Below, in pieces: positions 10,460-19,014 of a stretch of 64,000 bases of DNA. Both the position numbers and the translations under genes were made by a program. Position 1 is the stretch's first letter. Every line of letters begins with the position of its first letter. The DNA is from Chitinophagaceae bacterium (lineage in GTDB: Bacteria > Bacteroidota > Bacteroidia > Chitinophagales > Chitinophagaceae): assembly GCA_016703625.1 (NCBI GenBank), contig JADJBP010000001.1:806001-870000 (forward strand), given 5' to 3'. The notes under the pieces were generated by a model. It had not been told where the DNA came from. It searched no databases and was given only the letters and a program-made list of their open reading frames with translations.

Positions 10460-10480
10460 AATGTTCAATATTTGAGGCTG

Positions 10481-10488
10481 CAAAGGTA
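10481..10488 (-). promoter_or_regulatory. Putative -7 element for the second isocitrate dehydrogenase
   Basis: The minus strand reads TACCTTTG followed by CAG, matching the Bacteroidetes -7 consensus TAnnTTTG, 21 bases ahead of the chosen ATG. No good TTTG -33 box is seen at the usual distance, so the call is moderate. Confidence 0.45.
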
Positions 10489-10498
10489 AGGCCTATGA

Positions 10499-10950
10499 TT
10501 AAAAATTGATCATACAATTCAACCAACCTTTATCAATACTTACGCCATCATATTTTTTATAAAAATTGATCGCAGGTTCATTCCAGTCCAGTACCTGCCA
10601 GGCCATGCCGCTGTATTTCTTTGATTTACCTTCTTCGATGAGCTTATCGAATAATAATTTACCAATTCCTTTGCCACGCATTTTTCTGTAACCAACAGGT
10701 CTTCCAGGTAAAGGCGTTGCCCTTTCCATGTACTGTAGCGGATATACCATAAAGCAAAACCTTCCACCTTTCCGTCAACTTCTGCTACAAAAGCAAACCA
10801 AACCGGGTTTTCTCCAAAACCACTTTCTACAAAATGATCAAACGATACCGTTACAGCATCGGGTTCTTTTTCATACACGGCCAGTTCCTGGATGAGTTCT
10901 AACATCCTTAAACAATCTTCTTTTATGGCTTTTCGGATAATGATCTCCAT
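10499..10950 (-). CDS. GNAT acetyltransferase, SSAT/thialysine-type (frame broken near 10690)
   Basis: About 150 residues. The N-terminal frame shows the spermidine/spermine (SSAT) family pattern ALWYIRYSTWKGQRLYLEDL. The C-terminal frame carries the acetyl-CoA loop RGKGIGKLLF and VLDWNEPAINFYKKY. The two overlap in adjacent frames around 10680-10700, where one base gained or lost restores the protein. The likely substrate is a polyamine or thialysine-like amine, by family resemblance only. It is preceded on the minus strand by a period-7 T-rich array that fills the gap to the next gene. Confidence 0.75.
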
Positions 10951-10976
10951 TTTTGACTTTTTATTTTTAACTTTTT
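10951..10976. repeat. Heptamer array, T-rich
   Basis: The 26-base gap between the stop of the Cys/Met enzyme and the GNAT start reads as TTTTGAC TTTTTAT TTTTAAC plus a T-rich remainder, a degenerate period-7 array. It resembles the arrays around folA in both period and words. Confidence 0.6.
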
Positions 10977-12203
10977 TTACTTCAATGCCTGTTCCAGATC
11001 CATGATGATATCCTGTACATTTTCTATCCCCACACTCATGCGGATCAATCCATCGGTTATGCCATACTGTTCTCTTTTTTCTTTGGGTACACTGTAGTGT
11101 GTCATACTGGCCGGGTGAGAGATCAACGTATCACAGGTACCCAGTGAAACCGCACGGATGCACATCTGAAGTTTATCAATAAAATTTTTCGCAGCTTCAA
11201 GCCCGTCCTTCATTTCAAAGCTCAGCATGGCGCCGGGATGGCGCATTTGTTTGGTGGCTGTATAATGATCGGGATGAGAAGCCAACCCCAGGTAATTCAC
11301 TTTGCTTACGGCAGGATGCTGCTCTAAAAAACCTGCCACTTCCATAGCATTGTGGCAATGGCGCTCCATGCGTACTTCCAGGGTTTTCATGCCCTGTGTT
11401 AATAAAAAGGCATCAAAAGGATTGCTGTTGCCACCGAGTAAGCGATGCACTTTTGTAATATGGCCGTTCATGTGCGCCAGGTCCTTTCCAAGTAAAACAC
11501 CACCAATGGCTGTGCCATGGCCGTTTAAAAATTTTGTGGTGGAATGAAATACATAATCAACGCCATATTGAAAAGGCTGTTGCAGGTATGGGGTTGCAAA
11601 AGTATTATCAACTGCTACGATCAGGTTATTGGCTTTTGCAAGCAAAGTGAGTTCTTCAATATCAACACACTGTATTGTAGGATTGGCGGGCGTTTCGAGG
11701 TACAGCATTTTTATATTGCTGGCTGCCTTCATGGCATTGGCTGCTGCATGCAGGTCGCGCAGATCAACAATGATCGCTTCAATGCCCAATGGCGGTAATA
11801 CTTTTTCAAACAGTTCCTGCGTGCCGCCGTATAAAGAGTAATGCGTTAAAATTTTATCACCGGCTTTTAAGGTGCCGATCACTAAAGTGCTTAATGCCGC
11901 CATGCCGCTGGCATGTAAAATGGCTTTCAGTTCAATTGGATTACCCGTTTCTCCGGCAATACCAAAACTTTCCAGCGCCGCTATTTTTTCTTCGGTTTCG
12001 GTAATGGTAGGATTGCCCCAGCGGCCGTAGATATAACCCTTTTCTTCCCCGCTGAACCGGCGCATTCCCTGTTCGGCTTCATCAAACACATAAGTGCTGC
12101 TGGCATAAATGGGGGTGAGGTGCGCATAATTGGGATCAGCTTCATGGCCAGCATGAATGGCAACAGAACTGAAACCGCTGAATGGAAATTTTTTAACCGG
12201 CAT
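10977..12203 (-). CDS. Cys/Met metabolism PLP-dependent lyase (methionine gamma-lyase-like)
   Basis: A 408-residue PLP enzyme of the cystathionine gamma-synthase / methionine gamma-lyase family. The PLP lysine sits in HSTTKFLNGHG; other markers are YIYGRWGNPTITETEEKIAALE, an ASGMAALS turn and YLETPANPT. The family covers methionine gamma-lyase, cystathionine gamma-lyase and O-acetylhomoserine sulfhydrylase. The wording around the active site favours the lyase group but does not decide it. The gene is intact and full length. Confidence 0.85.
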   Translation of the reverse strand: MPVKKFPFSGFSSVAIHAGHEADPNYAHLTPIYASSTYVFDEAEQGMRRFSGEEKGYIYGRWGNPTITETEEKIAALESFGIAGETGNPIELKAILHASGMAALSTLVIGTLKAGDKILTHYSLYGGTQELFEKVLPPLGIEAIIVDLRDLHAAANAMKAASNIKMLYLETPANPTIQCVDIEELTLLAKANNLIVAVDNTFATPYLQQPFQYGVDYVFHSTTKFLNGHGTAIGGVLLGKDLAHMNGHITKVHRLLGGNSNPFDAFLLTQGMKTLEVRMERHCHNAMEVAGFLEQHPAVSKVNYLGLASHPDHYTATKQMRHPGAMLSFEMKDGLEAAKNFIDKLQMCIRAVSLGTCDTLISHPASMTHYSVPKEKREQYGITDGLIRMSVGIENVQDIIMDLEQALK

Positions 12204-12208
12204 ATGTT

Positions 12209-12244
12209 TAATTGATAATTGTGTAATTAATAATTGATAATTTT
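12209..12244. repeat. Heptamer array, TAATTGA type
   Basis: Units TAATTGA, TAATTGTG, TAATTAA, TAATTGA and TAATTTT run from just before the start codon of the minus-strand PLP enzyme toward the divergent DinB gene. The period is 7, with one 8-base unit. Confidence 0.6.
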
Positions 12245-12287
12245 ACCTGGTGTCAATGACATGTAAAAATCAAAAGTACATAAAACC

Positions 12288-12775
12288 ATGAAGGAATTAT
12301 TGCAACAATATGCTGCTTATAATATTTGGGCAACAAATTACTGGTTGACCGGATAAATAATTTAAGTGATGAAGAGATCAACCGGGAGATCGCCAGCAGT
12401 TTTCCTTCTTTATATAAAACTTTGCAACACATGTGGCTGGCCGAAGAAGTATGGTGGCAGCGCTTAAAGCTCACAGAAAATATTGTTTTGGAAAGCAGTG
12501 AATTTACAGGCAGTTTTAGTGAAATGGCGGCCATATTATACAAGCAAAGCCAGCAATTCAAAGACTGGGTTGACAATGCCACAGAAAACCAGTTAGTACA
12601 TGTATTTGCTTTTATACGAAATAAAGAACAGGTTAAAATGCCCGTTTACCAGATGTTACATCATGTATTTAACCATGCAACCTACCACCGCGGGCAACTG
12701 GTAACCATGTTAAGGCAATTGGGTGCAGATAAAATACCTTCTACGGATTTTAGTACTTTTTGCAGGAAGAAGTGA
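12288..12775 (+). CDS. DinB-family protein (frame broken near 12333)
   Basis: About 162 residues, a four-helix DinB/YfiT-type putative metal-dependent hydrolase or thiol transferase. The metal-binding pattern is visible as His in LQHMWLAEEVWW and the C-terminal HHVFNHATYHRGQL. ATG 12288 opens MKELLQQYAAYNIWA and then hits a stop. Adding one A near 12331-12335 gives IWANKLLVDRINNL and joins the long frame. Its stop codon lies inside the first unit of a GTGAGTC heptamer array. Confidence 0.8.
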
Positions 12776-12799
12776 GTCGTGAGTCGTGAGTCGTGAGTT
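12772..12799. repeat. Heptamer array (GTGAGTC)x4
   Basis: Three perfect GTGAGTC units and one GTGAGTT. The first unit contains the TGA stop of the DinB gene (12773-12775). The same word recurs inside fmt and at the end of the FKBP gene. Confidence 0.9.
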
Positions 12800-12813
12800 T
12801 TTTGGATTTAAGC

Positions 12814-12848
12814 TACAATCTAAAATCGGCAATCTAAAATCTACAATA
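12814..12848. repeat. Heptamer array (nnMAATC)x5
   Basis: Five consecutive heptamers: TACAATC, TAAAATC, GGCAATC, TAAAATC, TACAATA. It lies in the gap between two convergent genes (DinB and a lipoprotein), 14 bases past the GTGAGTC array, and shares the core AATC with the array inside rsmF. Confidence 0.85.
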
Positions 12849-12877
12849 ACGTAGTCCGTTCATTAGGTTTTAATTGT

Positions 12878-13615
12878 TTAGTTATGATCTATCATTGTAA
12901 GTTTCACACCATAACCGATCCGGTAACCGCCACGGCCGGGAGTTGGCGGCTGGTATTCGATGTGTAAAAAATTACGGTACACCATTCCAATACCTTTGGC
13001 ATATTTTTCTTCGCCAAAATTAATTTCGTGGTACGAATTGGGATCGGTAATATTCCCGATGATCTCATCACGCTGTGCCACTTTTAAAGTGCTGTCGAGT
13101 GTAAATGCACCGAGGGTTTGCTGTACGTTCACGCTGTCGTATGTATAATCCCAGTCAGCTAAATATTTAACATTGGAATTTAAAGAGTAGGTATCTATAT
13201 AAGAATTTCCTTTCCAGCTATCCCCATTTCTTACCGGCCATTTCAATTTAAGAAAACGCATATTGTTTTCTATGAACTCAACAGTAGATCCGGTCTGTAC
13301 GGCCATAAATGTATTATCTGCTGTCCAGGCACCGGCGGGTGAATTACGGATATAACGAATGATGCGGTATGCAGGTCTTCCCAGGTTATCGGTGATCAAT
13401 GCATCCACTTCATGTTTAACCTGGTAACTTACCACAGCCTGGGCGGTACCAAAATTGATAAAAACAGTGGAATCTAAATTATAGGTAATATACCTGCCTG
13501 GTTCTAAAGGGAAATAATCACTTACAGAGATGGTTTCTAATTCTTCTGTACTTTTTGTACAGGCACTGAAAATTAATGCAGTAATAAAGACCGTTAACAG
13601 TAAAACCTTTCTCAT
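12878..13615 (-). CDS. Lipoprotein of unknown function
   Basis: A 245-residue product with a lipoprotein signal ending in the lipobox IFSAC (Cys19), so probably anchored in a membrane facing the periplasm. The rest is beta-rich and starts with SVSDYFPLEPGRYITYNLDS, a pattern I have seen in uncharacterised Bacteroidetes lipoproteins. No enzymatic motif is visible. It follows mnmA by 30 bases on the same strand and may be cotranscribed. Confidence 0.7.
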   Translation of the reverse strand: MRKVLLLTVFITALIFSACTKSTEELETISVSDYFPLEPGRYITYNLDSTVFINFGTAQAVVSYQVKHEVDALITDNLGRPAYRIIRYIRNSPAGAWTADNTFMAVQTGSTVEFIENNMRFLKLKWPVRNGDSWKGNSYIDTYSLNSNVKYLADWDYTYDSVNVQQTLGAFTLDSTLKVAQRDEIIGNITDPNSYHEINFGEEKYAKGIGMVYRNFLHIEYQPPTPGRGGYRIGYGVKLTMIDHN

Positions 13616-13645
13616 ATTTCGGGATATTTACAAATATAGATACAA

Positions 13646-14764
13646 TTAAACGATAAAAGGCTGCTCTGCCCGTTGAATGATCCCGCCGCCAATTACATCG
13701 TCTCCTTCATAAAAAACCGCACTCTGGCCTGGGGCAACGCCCTTTACATCTTCATAAAAACGCACATTTATACCTTTTTCGTATGTAAACAGGTTACTTA
13801 AGGCACCTTTATCTTTATATCTTATTTTAGTTACTGCTTCCATACCTTCGGAAATGCCTTCATATTTGAGCCAGTTTAAACCGGTGACTTTCATTTCAGT
13901 GCGGTTCAGGTCTGTCTCTTCGCCCAAAACAACCGTATTGGTCTCCGGTAAGATCTCGGTAACAAATGCAGGCCGGCCAAGGGCAATATCCAATCCTTTT
14001 CTTTGGCCAACTGTATAAAACGGGTAACCCTTATGTTTACCAAGAATTTTACCGGTTTTATCAATAAAATTCCCGCCGGCCAAACGTTCTTCCAGCCCGG
14101 GCACTTTGCGTTTTAAAAAACCACGGTAATCATTATCAGGAACAAAACAAATTTCGTAGCTCTCATTTTTTTTTGCCAGTTCCGGGTAACCAAAATCATG
14201 TGCCATCTGGCGGATATCTTTTTTGTGATAGGTGCCCAAAGGCAGAATGGTGCGGCTCAGCAGGTCCTGCTGTAATCCCCAGAGGGCATAGCTTTGGTCC
14301 TTGGTATCGTCAATACCTTTACGGATAAAATACCTGCCGTTGGTATGCTGGTGTACCTGGGCATAGTGCCCGGTTGATATAAAATCACAGTTCAGTGCAT
14401 CGGCTCTTTTCATGAGCGCCCGCCATTTGATATGCGTATTGCACATCACACAGGGATTGGGTGTGCGGCCGGCAATATATTCATCAATAAAATTCTCGAT
14501 CACAAAATCGCCAAACTCTTCCCGGATGTCTAAAATAAAATGCGGGAAACCATGCTGTACCGCTGCCTGGCGGGCATCATTAAAACTGTCGAGGTTACAG
14601 CAGCCGGTCTCTTTTTTGCCGGTGGTGCCAACACTTGCCGCATAGTCCCATGTTTTCATAGTAATGCCCACAACTTCATAACCCTGCTTATGAAGCATCA
14701 AAGCAGCCACGGTACTGTCGATACCGCCGCTCATGGCCATTAATACTTTTCCTTTTTTGCTCAT
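13646..14764 (-). CDS. tRNA-uridine 2-sulfurtransferase MnmA
   Basis: Thiolates U34 of tRNA-Lys, -Glu and -Gln. The 372-residue product is intact. The PP-loop for ATP is AMSGGIDSTVA (residues 9-19). The first catalytic Cys is in RTPNPCVMCN and the second in SYEICFVPD. The C-terminal beta-barrel (AFVTEILPETNTVV) is present. It is essential-type tRNA modification machinery, transcribed away from thyA. Confidence 0.95.
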   Translation of the reverse strand: MSKKGKVLMAMSGGIDSTVAALMLHKQGYEVVGITMKTWDYAASVGTTGKKETGCCNLDSFNDARQAAVQHGFPHFILDIREEFGDFVIENFIDEYIAGRTPNPCVMCNTHIKWRALMKRADALNCDFISTGHYAQVHQHTNGRYFIRKGIDDTKDQSYALWGLQQDLLSRTILPLGTYHKKDIRQMAHDFGYPELAKKNESYEICFVPDNDYRGFLKRKVPGLEERLAGGNFIDKTGKILGKHKGYPFYTVGQRKGLDIALGRPAFVTEILPETNTVVLGEETDLNRTEMKVTGLNWLKYEGISEGMEAVTKIRYKDKGALSNLFTYEKGINVRFYEDVKGVAPGQSAVFYEGDDVIGGGIIQRAEQPFIV

Positions 14765-14789
14765 GTGTCTGCAAGGGGCGAAAGATAGG

Positions 14790-14815
14790 AGGTTATAAAG
14801 TCAGGTTATAAAGTC
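14790..14815. repeat. 13-base direct repeat
   Basis: AGGTTATAAAGTC occurs twice head to tail in the divergent mnmA-thyA gap. The word AAAGTC resembles units of the T/A-rich heptamer arrays. Confidence 0.65.
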
Positions 14816-14921
14816 AAAAAACAAAACTTGAATTTGGGAATTTATACAATTTCCTGTTAGTTATTGATTATTAGCTCTGAACCATTTAATTTGACCTTTA
14901 ACTTTGCATTAATTTGCACCC

Positions 14922-15747
14922 ATGCAGCAATATCTTGACCTGGTTAAACATATTATTGAAACCGGTACCAATAAAAGTGACCGCACCGGCACCGGTACAA
15001 GAAGCGTTTTTGGCTACCAGATGCGGTTCAACCTGGCAGAAGGGTTTCCGTTGGTGACCACAAAAAAATGCCATCTTAACAGTATTATTTACGAACTGCT
15101 TTGGTTTTTACAGGGCGATACCAATATCCAATATTTAAAAGAACATAATGTAAAAATATGGGATGAGTGGGCCGATGAGAACGGCGACCTTGGCCCGGTG
15201 TACGGGAAACAATGGCGTAGCTGGCAAGGTGCCGATGGGGTAGAAGTGGACCAGGTAAAGGAACTCATTCACACTTTAAAAACAAATCCCGACAGCAGGC
15301 GCATGATCATCAGTGCATGGAATGTGGCTGATCTGCCGAAGATGAAACTGATGCCCTGTCACTGTTTGTTTCAATTTTATACCTCACCCCCAAATCCTCT
15401 CCAAAAGGAGAGGAGTTAAAGGCAGCCTCTCATGTCAACTATACCAACGCTCTGCTGATGTGTTTTTGGGTGTGCCTTTTAATATTGCTTCTTATGCATT
15501 ATTAACCATGATGATCGCACAGGTTTGTGATATGGAGCCGGGTGAGTTTGTGCATTCATTTGGAGATGTGCATTTGTACAATAATCATTTTGAACAGGCC
15601 AACCTGCAATTGACCAGGAGACCCTTTCCATTACCGCAGATGAAGATCAACCCGGCAGTAAAAGATATTTTCAATTTTACATTTGAGGATTTTGAATTAC
15701 TGAATTATGAATCCCACCCGGCAATAAAGGCTCCTGTTGCGGTGTAA
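14922..15747 (+). CDS. Thymidylate synthase, interrupted by a palindromic repeat
   Basis: Converts dUMP to dTMP with methylenetetrahydrofolate. The N-terminal frame runs from MQQYLDLVKHIIETG through the catalytic region (LMPCHCLFQFY). It then reads a 12-residue foreign peptide (SPPNPLQKERS) and stops at 15417-15419. The enzyme resumes one frame later with GSLSCQLYQRSADVFLGVPF, the expected continuation, and ends normally. The foreign part is an intergenic-type palindrome (15381-15417) placed in the short loop between FQFY and the folate-site helix. The frame change is +1 (one base gained or two lost). Either the enzyme tolerates an in-frame insert of about 10 residues and the sequence has an error, or the gene is truly broken. 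Confidence 0.88.
15381..15417. repeat. Palindromic repeat inserted in thyA
   Basis: The stretch ACCTCACCCCCAAATCCTCTCC continues to an inverted arm: stem CCTCTCC (15396-15402), loop AAAA, stem GGAGAGG (15407-15413). It replaces about three residues present in ordinary thymidylate synthases. I recognise the wording as an intergenic repeat common in Bacteroidetes; here it lies inside a coding region. Confidence 0.8.
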
Positions 15748-15769
15748 ACAAATAAAACGCAATAATTTC

Positions 15770-15794
15770 CCACAAAGACACGGAGGCCACAAAG
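15770..15794. repeat. Short repeat CCACAAAG-ACACGGAGG-CCACAAAG
   Basis: Two CCACAAAG words flank a 9-base ACACGGAGG in the gap after thyA, a near-octamer array. Similar CACAAAG-rich words are widespread intergenic repeats in bacteria. Confidence 0.55.
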
Positions 15795-15925
15795 TAATTG
15801 TCTTACTGCACTCAGCGGTATGAGGGATAGTGTAAGCGCAACTAACACTTCTTTCCCCTTAATTTTTAGCCTTAAACACATTATTTCCCGGTTTTTTTCG
15901 TTGTTATGCCAGATAACAATGTCCC

Positions 15926-17548
15926 ATGAGAAAAACTGTTTACTTTTTGCCTGTTTATTTTATGCATTTCGGTTACCACAGCACAACCCGTTCTGGATAC
16001 TACATTAAAAGAGCAGGCCGAAAATGTTATTAAAGAAACAACGATCATCAAGATCGAAAACCTGGGAGAAGGCATCAATTCAGAAAACCCCGAAATGCGC
16101 CCTACCATTTCAGCCGATGGAAACCTGTTGTTCTTTATCCGGCAAAATGATCCTGCCAATATTCAATATGCAACGGTTCCCAACTCACAGGATATCTGGT
16201 ATTCCAGGAGAGACAGTACGGGCAAATGGTCTGCCGCAAAACATTTAAGTGCAAAGGTGAATGCTTCGCACTATAATGCTGTTTTCTGGATATCGCCCGA
16301 CCTGAATACGATCCTGCTGAAAGGTTCATTTATCGACGGGCAGTATTATGGTATGGGCGTAAGCATGATCCATAAACGCCGCGACAACAGCTGGACGAAT
16401 GCAGAGATGCTGAAGATCCGGAATTTCAATAAGTTCAGTACCACGCCGCAAATGGGCGCATCGATGGGGCAGGACGGGAAAACGCTGTTGTTTTATATGA
16501 CAGATAAAAAAGGAAGTTTTGACAATGACCTTTATGTTTCTTTTTGCAGAAGGTAATGATATATGGACCGCACCCAAAAGTCTTGGAAAAAAAATAAACC
16601 TGCCCGACTATAATGAAATGAGCCCTTTTATTGCTGCTGATGGTGTAACGCTTTACTTCAGCAGCGACAGGCCCGGGGGCATTGGTGAAAATGATATCTG
16701 GATGAGTAAACGCCTTGATGACAGCTGGACCAAATGGAGTGAGCCTGTAAACCTGGGCAGGCCCATCAATACCGAAGGTTCCGAAGCATTTTTTACCCTG
16801 GATGCCGGTGGCGAATATGCGTATTTAACTTCCAGCGACGGCGCATTTGGAGCCAGTGATATTGTGCGGGTAAAATTACTGGAGAAAGAAATGCCCGACC
16901 CGGTAGTACTGGTTAGCGGCAATGTGTATAATGCAAAAACCAAAGAACCTTTAACGGCATCACTGGTTTATGGAAACCCTGCCCGACGGGACAGAAGCGG
17001 GCAAAGGGGTTTCCAGCCCGGTGGATGGTTCTTTTAAAATGGTATTGCCTTATGATAAGAATTACAGTATCAGGGCATCGGCTGATAAATTTTTTGCGAT
17101 ATCCGAGAACCTGAAATTAGATTCTCTGATCAAGGCAGGGTATAAAGAAATTCACAAGGACCTGTACCTGGTGCCGATCGAGATCGGGCAGGTGTTCCGG
17201 TTAAACAATGTATTCTTTGATTTTGATAAATATGACCTGCGGCCTGAATCATATCTGGAACTGGACAGGGTGGTGGGCTTCCTGAATGAATACCCAAATA
17301 TCGAAATTGAAATGAGTGCCCATACCGACAGCAAGGGTGCTGATGATTATAATATGACATTGAGTGATAACCGGGCCAGGTCTGTTATGGATTATATCAT
17401 TTCAAGAGGTATTGCCAAAACCAGGATCATATCGCAGGGATATGGCGAAACCAAACCTGTTGCCGGTAACAGCCATGCAGATGGCACTGATAACCCGGAA
17501 GGAAGGCAACTGAACAGGCGGGTGGAGTTTAAGATATTGAAGAATTAA
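15926..17548 (+). CDS. PD40 beta-propeller / OmpA-domain outer membrane protein (three frame breaks)
   Basis: About 540 residues in three or four frames. After a signal peptide (start ATG 15926, one A too many at about 15930-15934), WD40-like PD40 repeats follow (RPTISADGNLLFF, SPFIAADGVTLYFSSDRPGG, DIWMSK). A carboxypeptidase-like or CNA-type segment comes next. The C-terminal OmpA peptidoglycan-binding domain reads FDFDKYDLRPES...SAHTDSKG...LSDNRARSV...GYGETKPV. Frame changes at about 16545 (extra T) and 16985 (extra G) are both +1. This family tethers the outer membrane to peptidoglycan; some members sit in T9SS or gliding clusters, which I do not see here. Confidence 0.85.
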
Positions 17549-17554
17549 AAAAGG

Positions 17555-17582
17555 CAAAAGTCAAAATTCAAAAGTCAAAATT
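17555..17582. repeat. Heptamer array (CAAAAGT CAAAATT)x2
   Basis: Four units, alternating CAAAAGT and CAAAATT exactly, begin 6 bases after the stop of the OmpA-domain gene. They are complementary in wording to the T-rich array at 17635-17669, so the transcript could fold back on itself. Confidence 0.9.
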
Positions 17583-17634
17583 CTCCGCAGGATCCTGTGG
17601 AAAAATTCAAAAGTTGCGGGAGCAGGGAAGTTCC

Positions 17635-17669
17635 TTATTTTTACTTTTTAATTTTGACTTTTTACTTCC
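17635..17669. repeat. Heptamer array abutting the folA start codon
   Basis: Units TTATTTT, TACTTTT, TAATTTT, GACTTTT and TACTTCC end exactly one base before the ATG at 17670. Period 7 throughout. The array replaces any recognisable ribosome binding site. Confidence 0.85.
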
Positions 17670-18163
17670 ATGACAATAAGTTTAATAGTAGCTGCTGCAG
17701 AAAACAATTCCATTGGTAAAAACAACCAGTTACTCTGGCATTTACCCAATGACCTTAAATTTTTTAAGAACACCACCTGAGTTATGCCCGTGATCATGGA
17801 CCGTAAAACTTTTTAAGCGGTCAATAAACCCTCCCCGGCCGGTTCAATATTGTAATTACCAGGCAAAGCGGTTGGCATACTGATGGGGTAATTGTTGCAG
17901 CCGACCTGGAAGATGCATTGCAAAAAGCGGCTGAAACAAATTGTAAGGAGATCTTCATCATTGGTGGCGGCGAAATTTACCAGCAGGCTTTTGATAAGGC
18001 CCAAAAAATATACCTCACCAGGGTGCATGCAAATATTGAAGGCGATACTTTTTTCCCGGTCATTGATGAAAGTAAATGGCAGCAGGATTCCATTCAGGAA
18101 TTTACAGCAGATGAAAAACATGCATTCGCCTATTCCTTTCAAACCTGGGAAGCTAAACATTAA
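17670..18163 (+). pseudogene. Dihydrofolate reductase with several lesions
   Basis: Reduces dihydrofolate to tetrahydrofolate, the partner reaction of thymidylate synthase. The start MTISLIVAAAENNSIG and NQLLWHLPNDLKFFKNTT are normal. Then come TGA (17778-17780) where Trp is expected, GAC for the Gly of the conserved MGRKTF, a TAA where Glu is expected (RKTF-stop-AV) and one lost base at about 17829-17832. After that PGRFNIVITRQ...IFIIGGGEIYQQAF continues normally to the stop. Substitutions as well as an indel in 55 bases differ from the single-base losses elsewhere in the window. Either this patch is of very low quality or the gene is decaying. Confidence 0.75.
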
Positions 18164-18184
18164 ACTCCTAAACCTCTAAACCAA
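18161..18184. repeat. Octamer array TAAACTCC / TAAACCTC / TAAACCAA
   Basis: Three octamers. The first begins with the TAA stop of folA (18161-18163) and the last ends 2 bases before the TTG start of the next gene, so the array is the whole intergenic gap. Confidence 0.8.
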
Positions 18185-18186
18185 TC

Positions 18187-18983
18187 TTGTATTCCAAATT
18201 TCAATTAGCAAAAAAATACCTTCACTACTACTTTACCGCATCCAGCGGAAAAGGCCACGGCATTCATTCCCCTTTTGTATTTGATTTTATTAAAAATATT
18301 CTGCAGGATAAAACCGATTATGGTTGTTACCCGGTTATAGAAAAAATGCGGCAACAGTTGCTGATGCAGAAAACAGAGATCGGGGTTGAAGATTTTGGTG
18401 CAGGGTCATCTGTTATTAAAAGCAACAAAGGGTTGTTGCCGATATGGCGGCATCATCACTCAAGCCAAAAAAATATGCACAGCTTTTATTCAGGATCGTA
18501 CAATATTATAAACCCGAAACGATCATTGAGCTGGGCACTTCATTTGGGATCACCACAGCTTACCTGGCAGCGGGAAATACGCATGCAAAAGTCTATACCA
18601 TTGAAGGGTCGGAAGCCATTGCTGAAATTGCCCGCAAATATCTTGAACGATCCGGGCCCGGCCAGGTAGAACTCATAACAGGAAATTTTAATGATACATT
18701 AGCGGGCATACTGAAAAAGATCGGTCACACCGGGCTGGCCTTTATTGACGGCAATCACCGTAAAGCGCCAACACTGGATTATTTTCATCAGCTTCTCAGC
18801 AGTTGTGGATCTTCATCCATATTGATCTTTGATGATATACACTGGAGTGCAGAAATGGAAGAAGCCTGGGCTAAGATCATGCATCATTCTTCCGTAACTT
18901 TATCGATCGACCTGTTTTTTATCGGTATCGTTTTCTTTAATACTGATATTAATCATAAACAGCACTACAGCATCCGATTTTAA
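18187..18983 (+). CDS. Class I SAM-dependent methyltransferase (frame broken near 18430)
   Basis: About 265 residues. The N-terminal frame (TTG start at 18187) reads LAKKYLHYYFTASSGKGHGI, a pattern of Bacteroidetes methyltransferases of this type. The second frame holds the SAM-binding motif IIELGTSFGITTAYLA, the acidic end of strand 2 (VYTIEGSE), GLAFIDGNHRKAPTLDYF and ILIFDDIHWS, most like O-methyltransferases acting on small molecules or catechol-like groups. One indel between SNKG and MAASSLKPKKYA at about 18425-18440 explains the split. Substrate unknown. Confidence 0.75.
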
Positions 18984-19014
18984 TTTTTCTTACATTTGTT
19001 TCAATTAACCAACT

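Noticed and set aside
12772..12848. CRISPR array
   Set aside because: Units are 7 bases with no spacers of constant length, and no cas gene is present.
15820..16008. Small separate gene ahead of the OmpA-domain protein
   Set aside because: It is a shadow frame over the signal peptide region of the larger gene.
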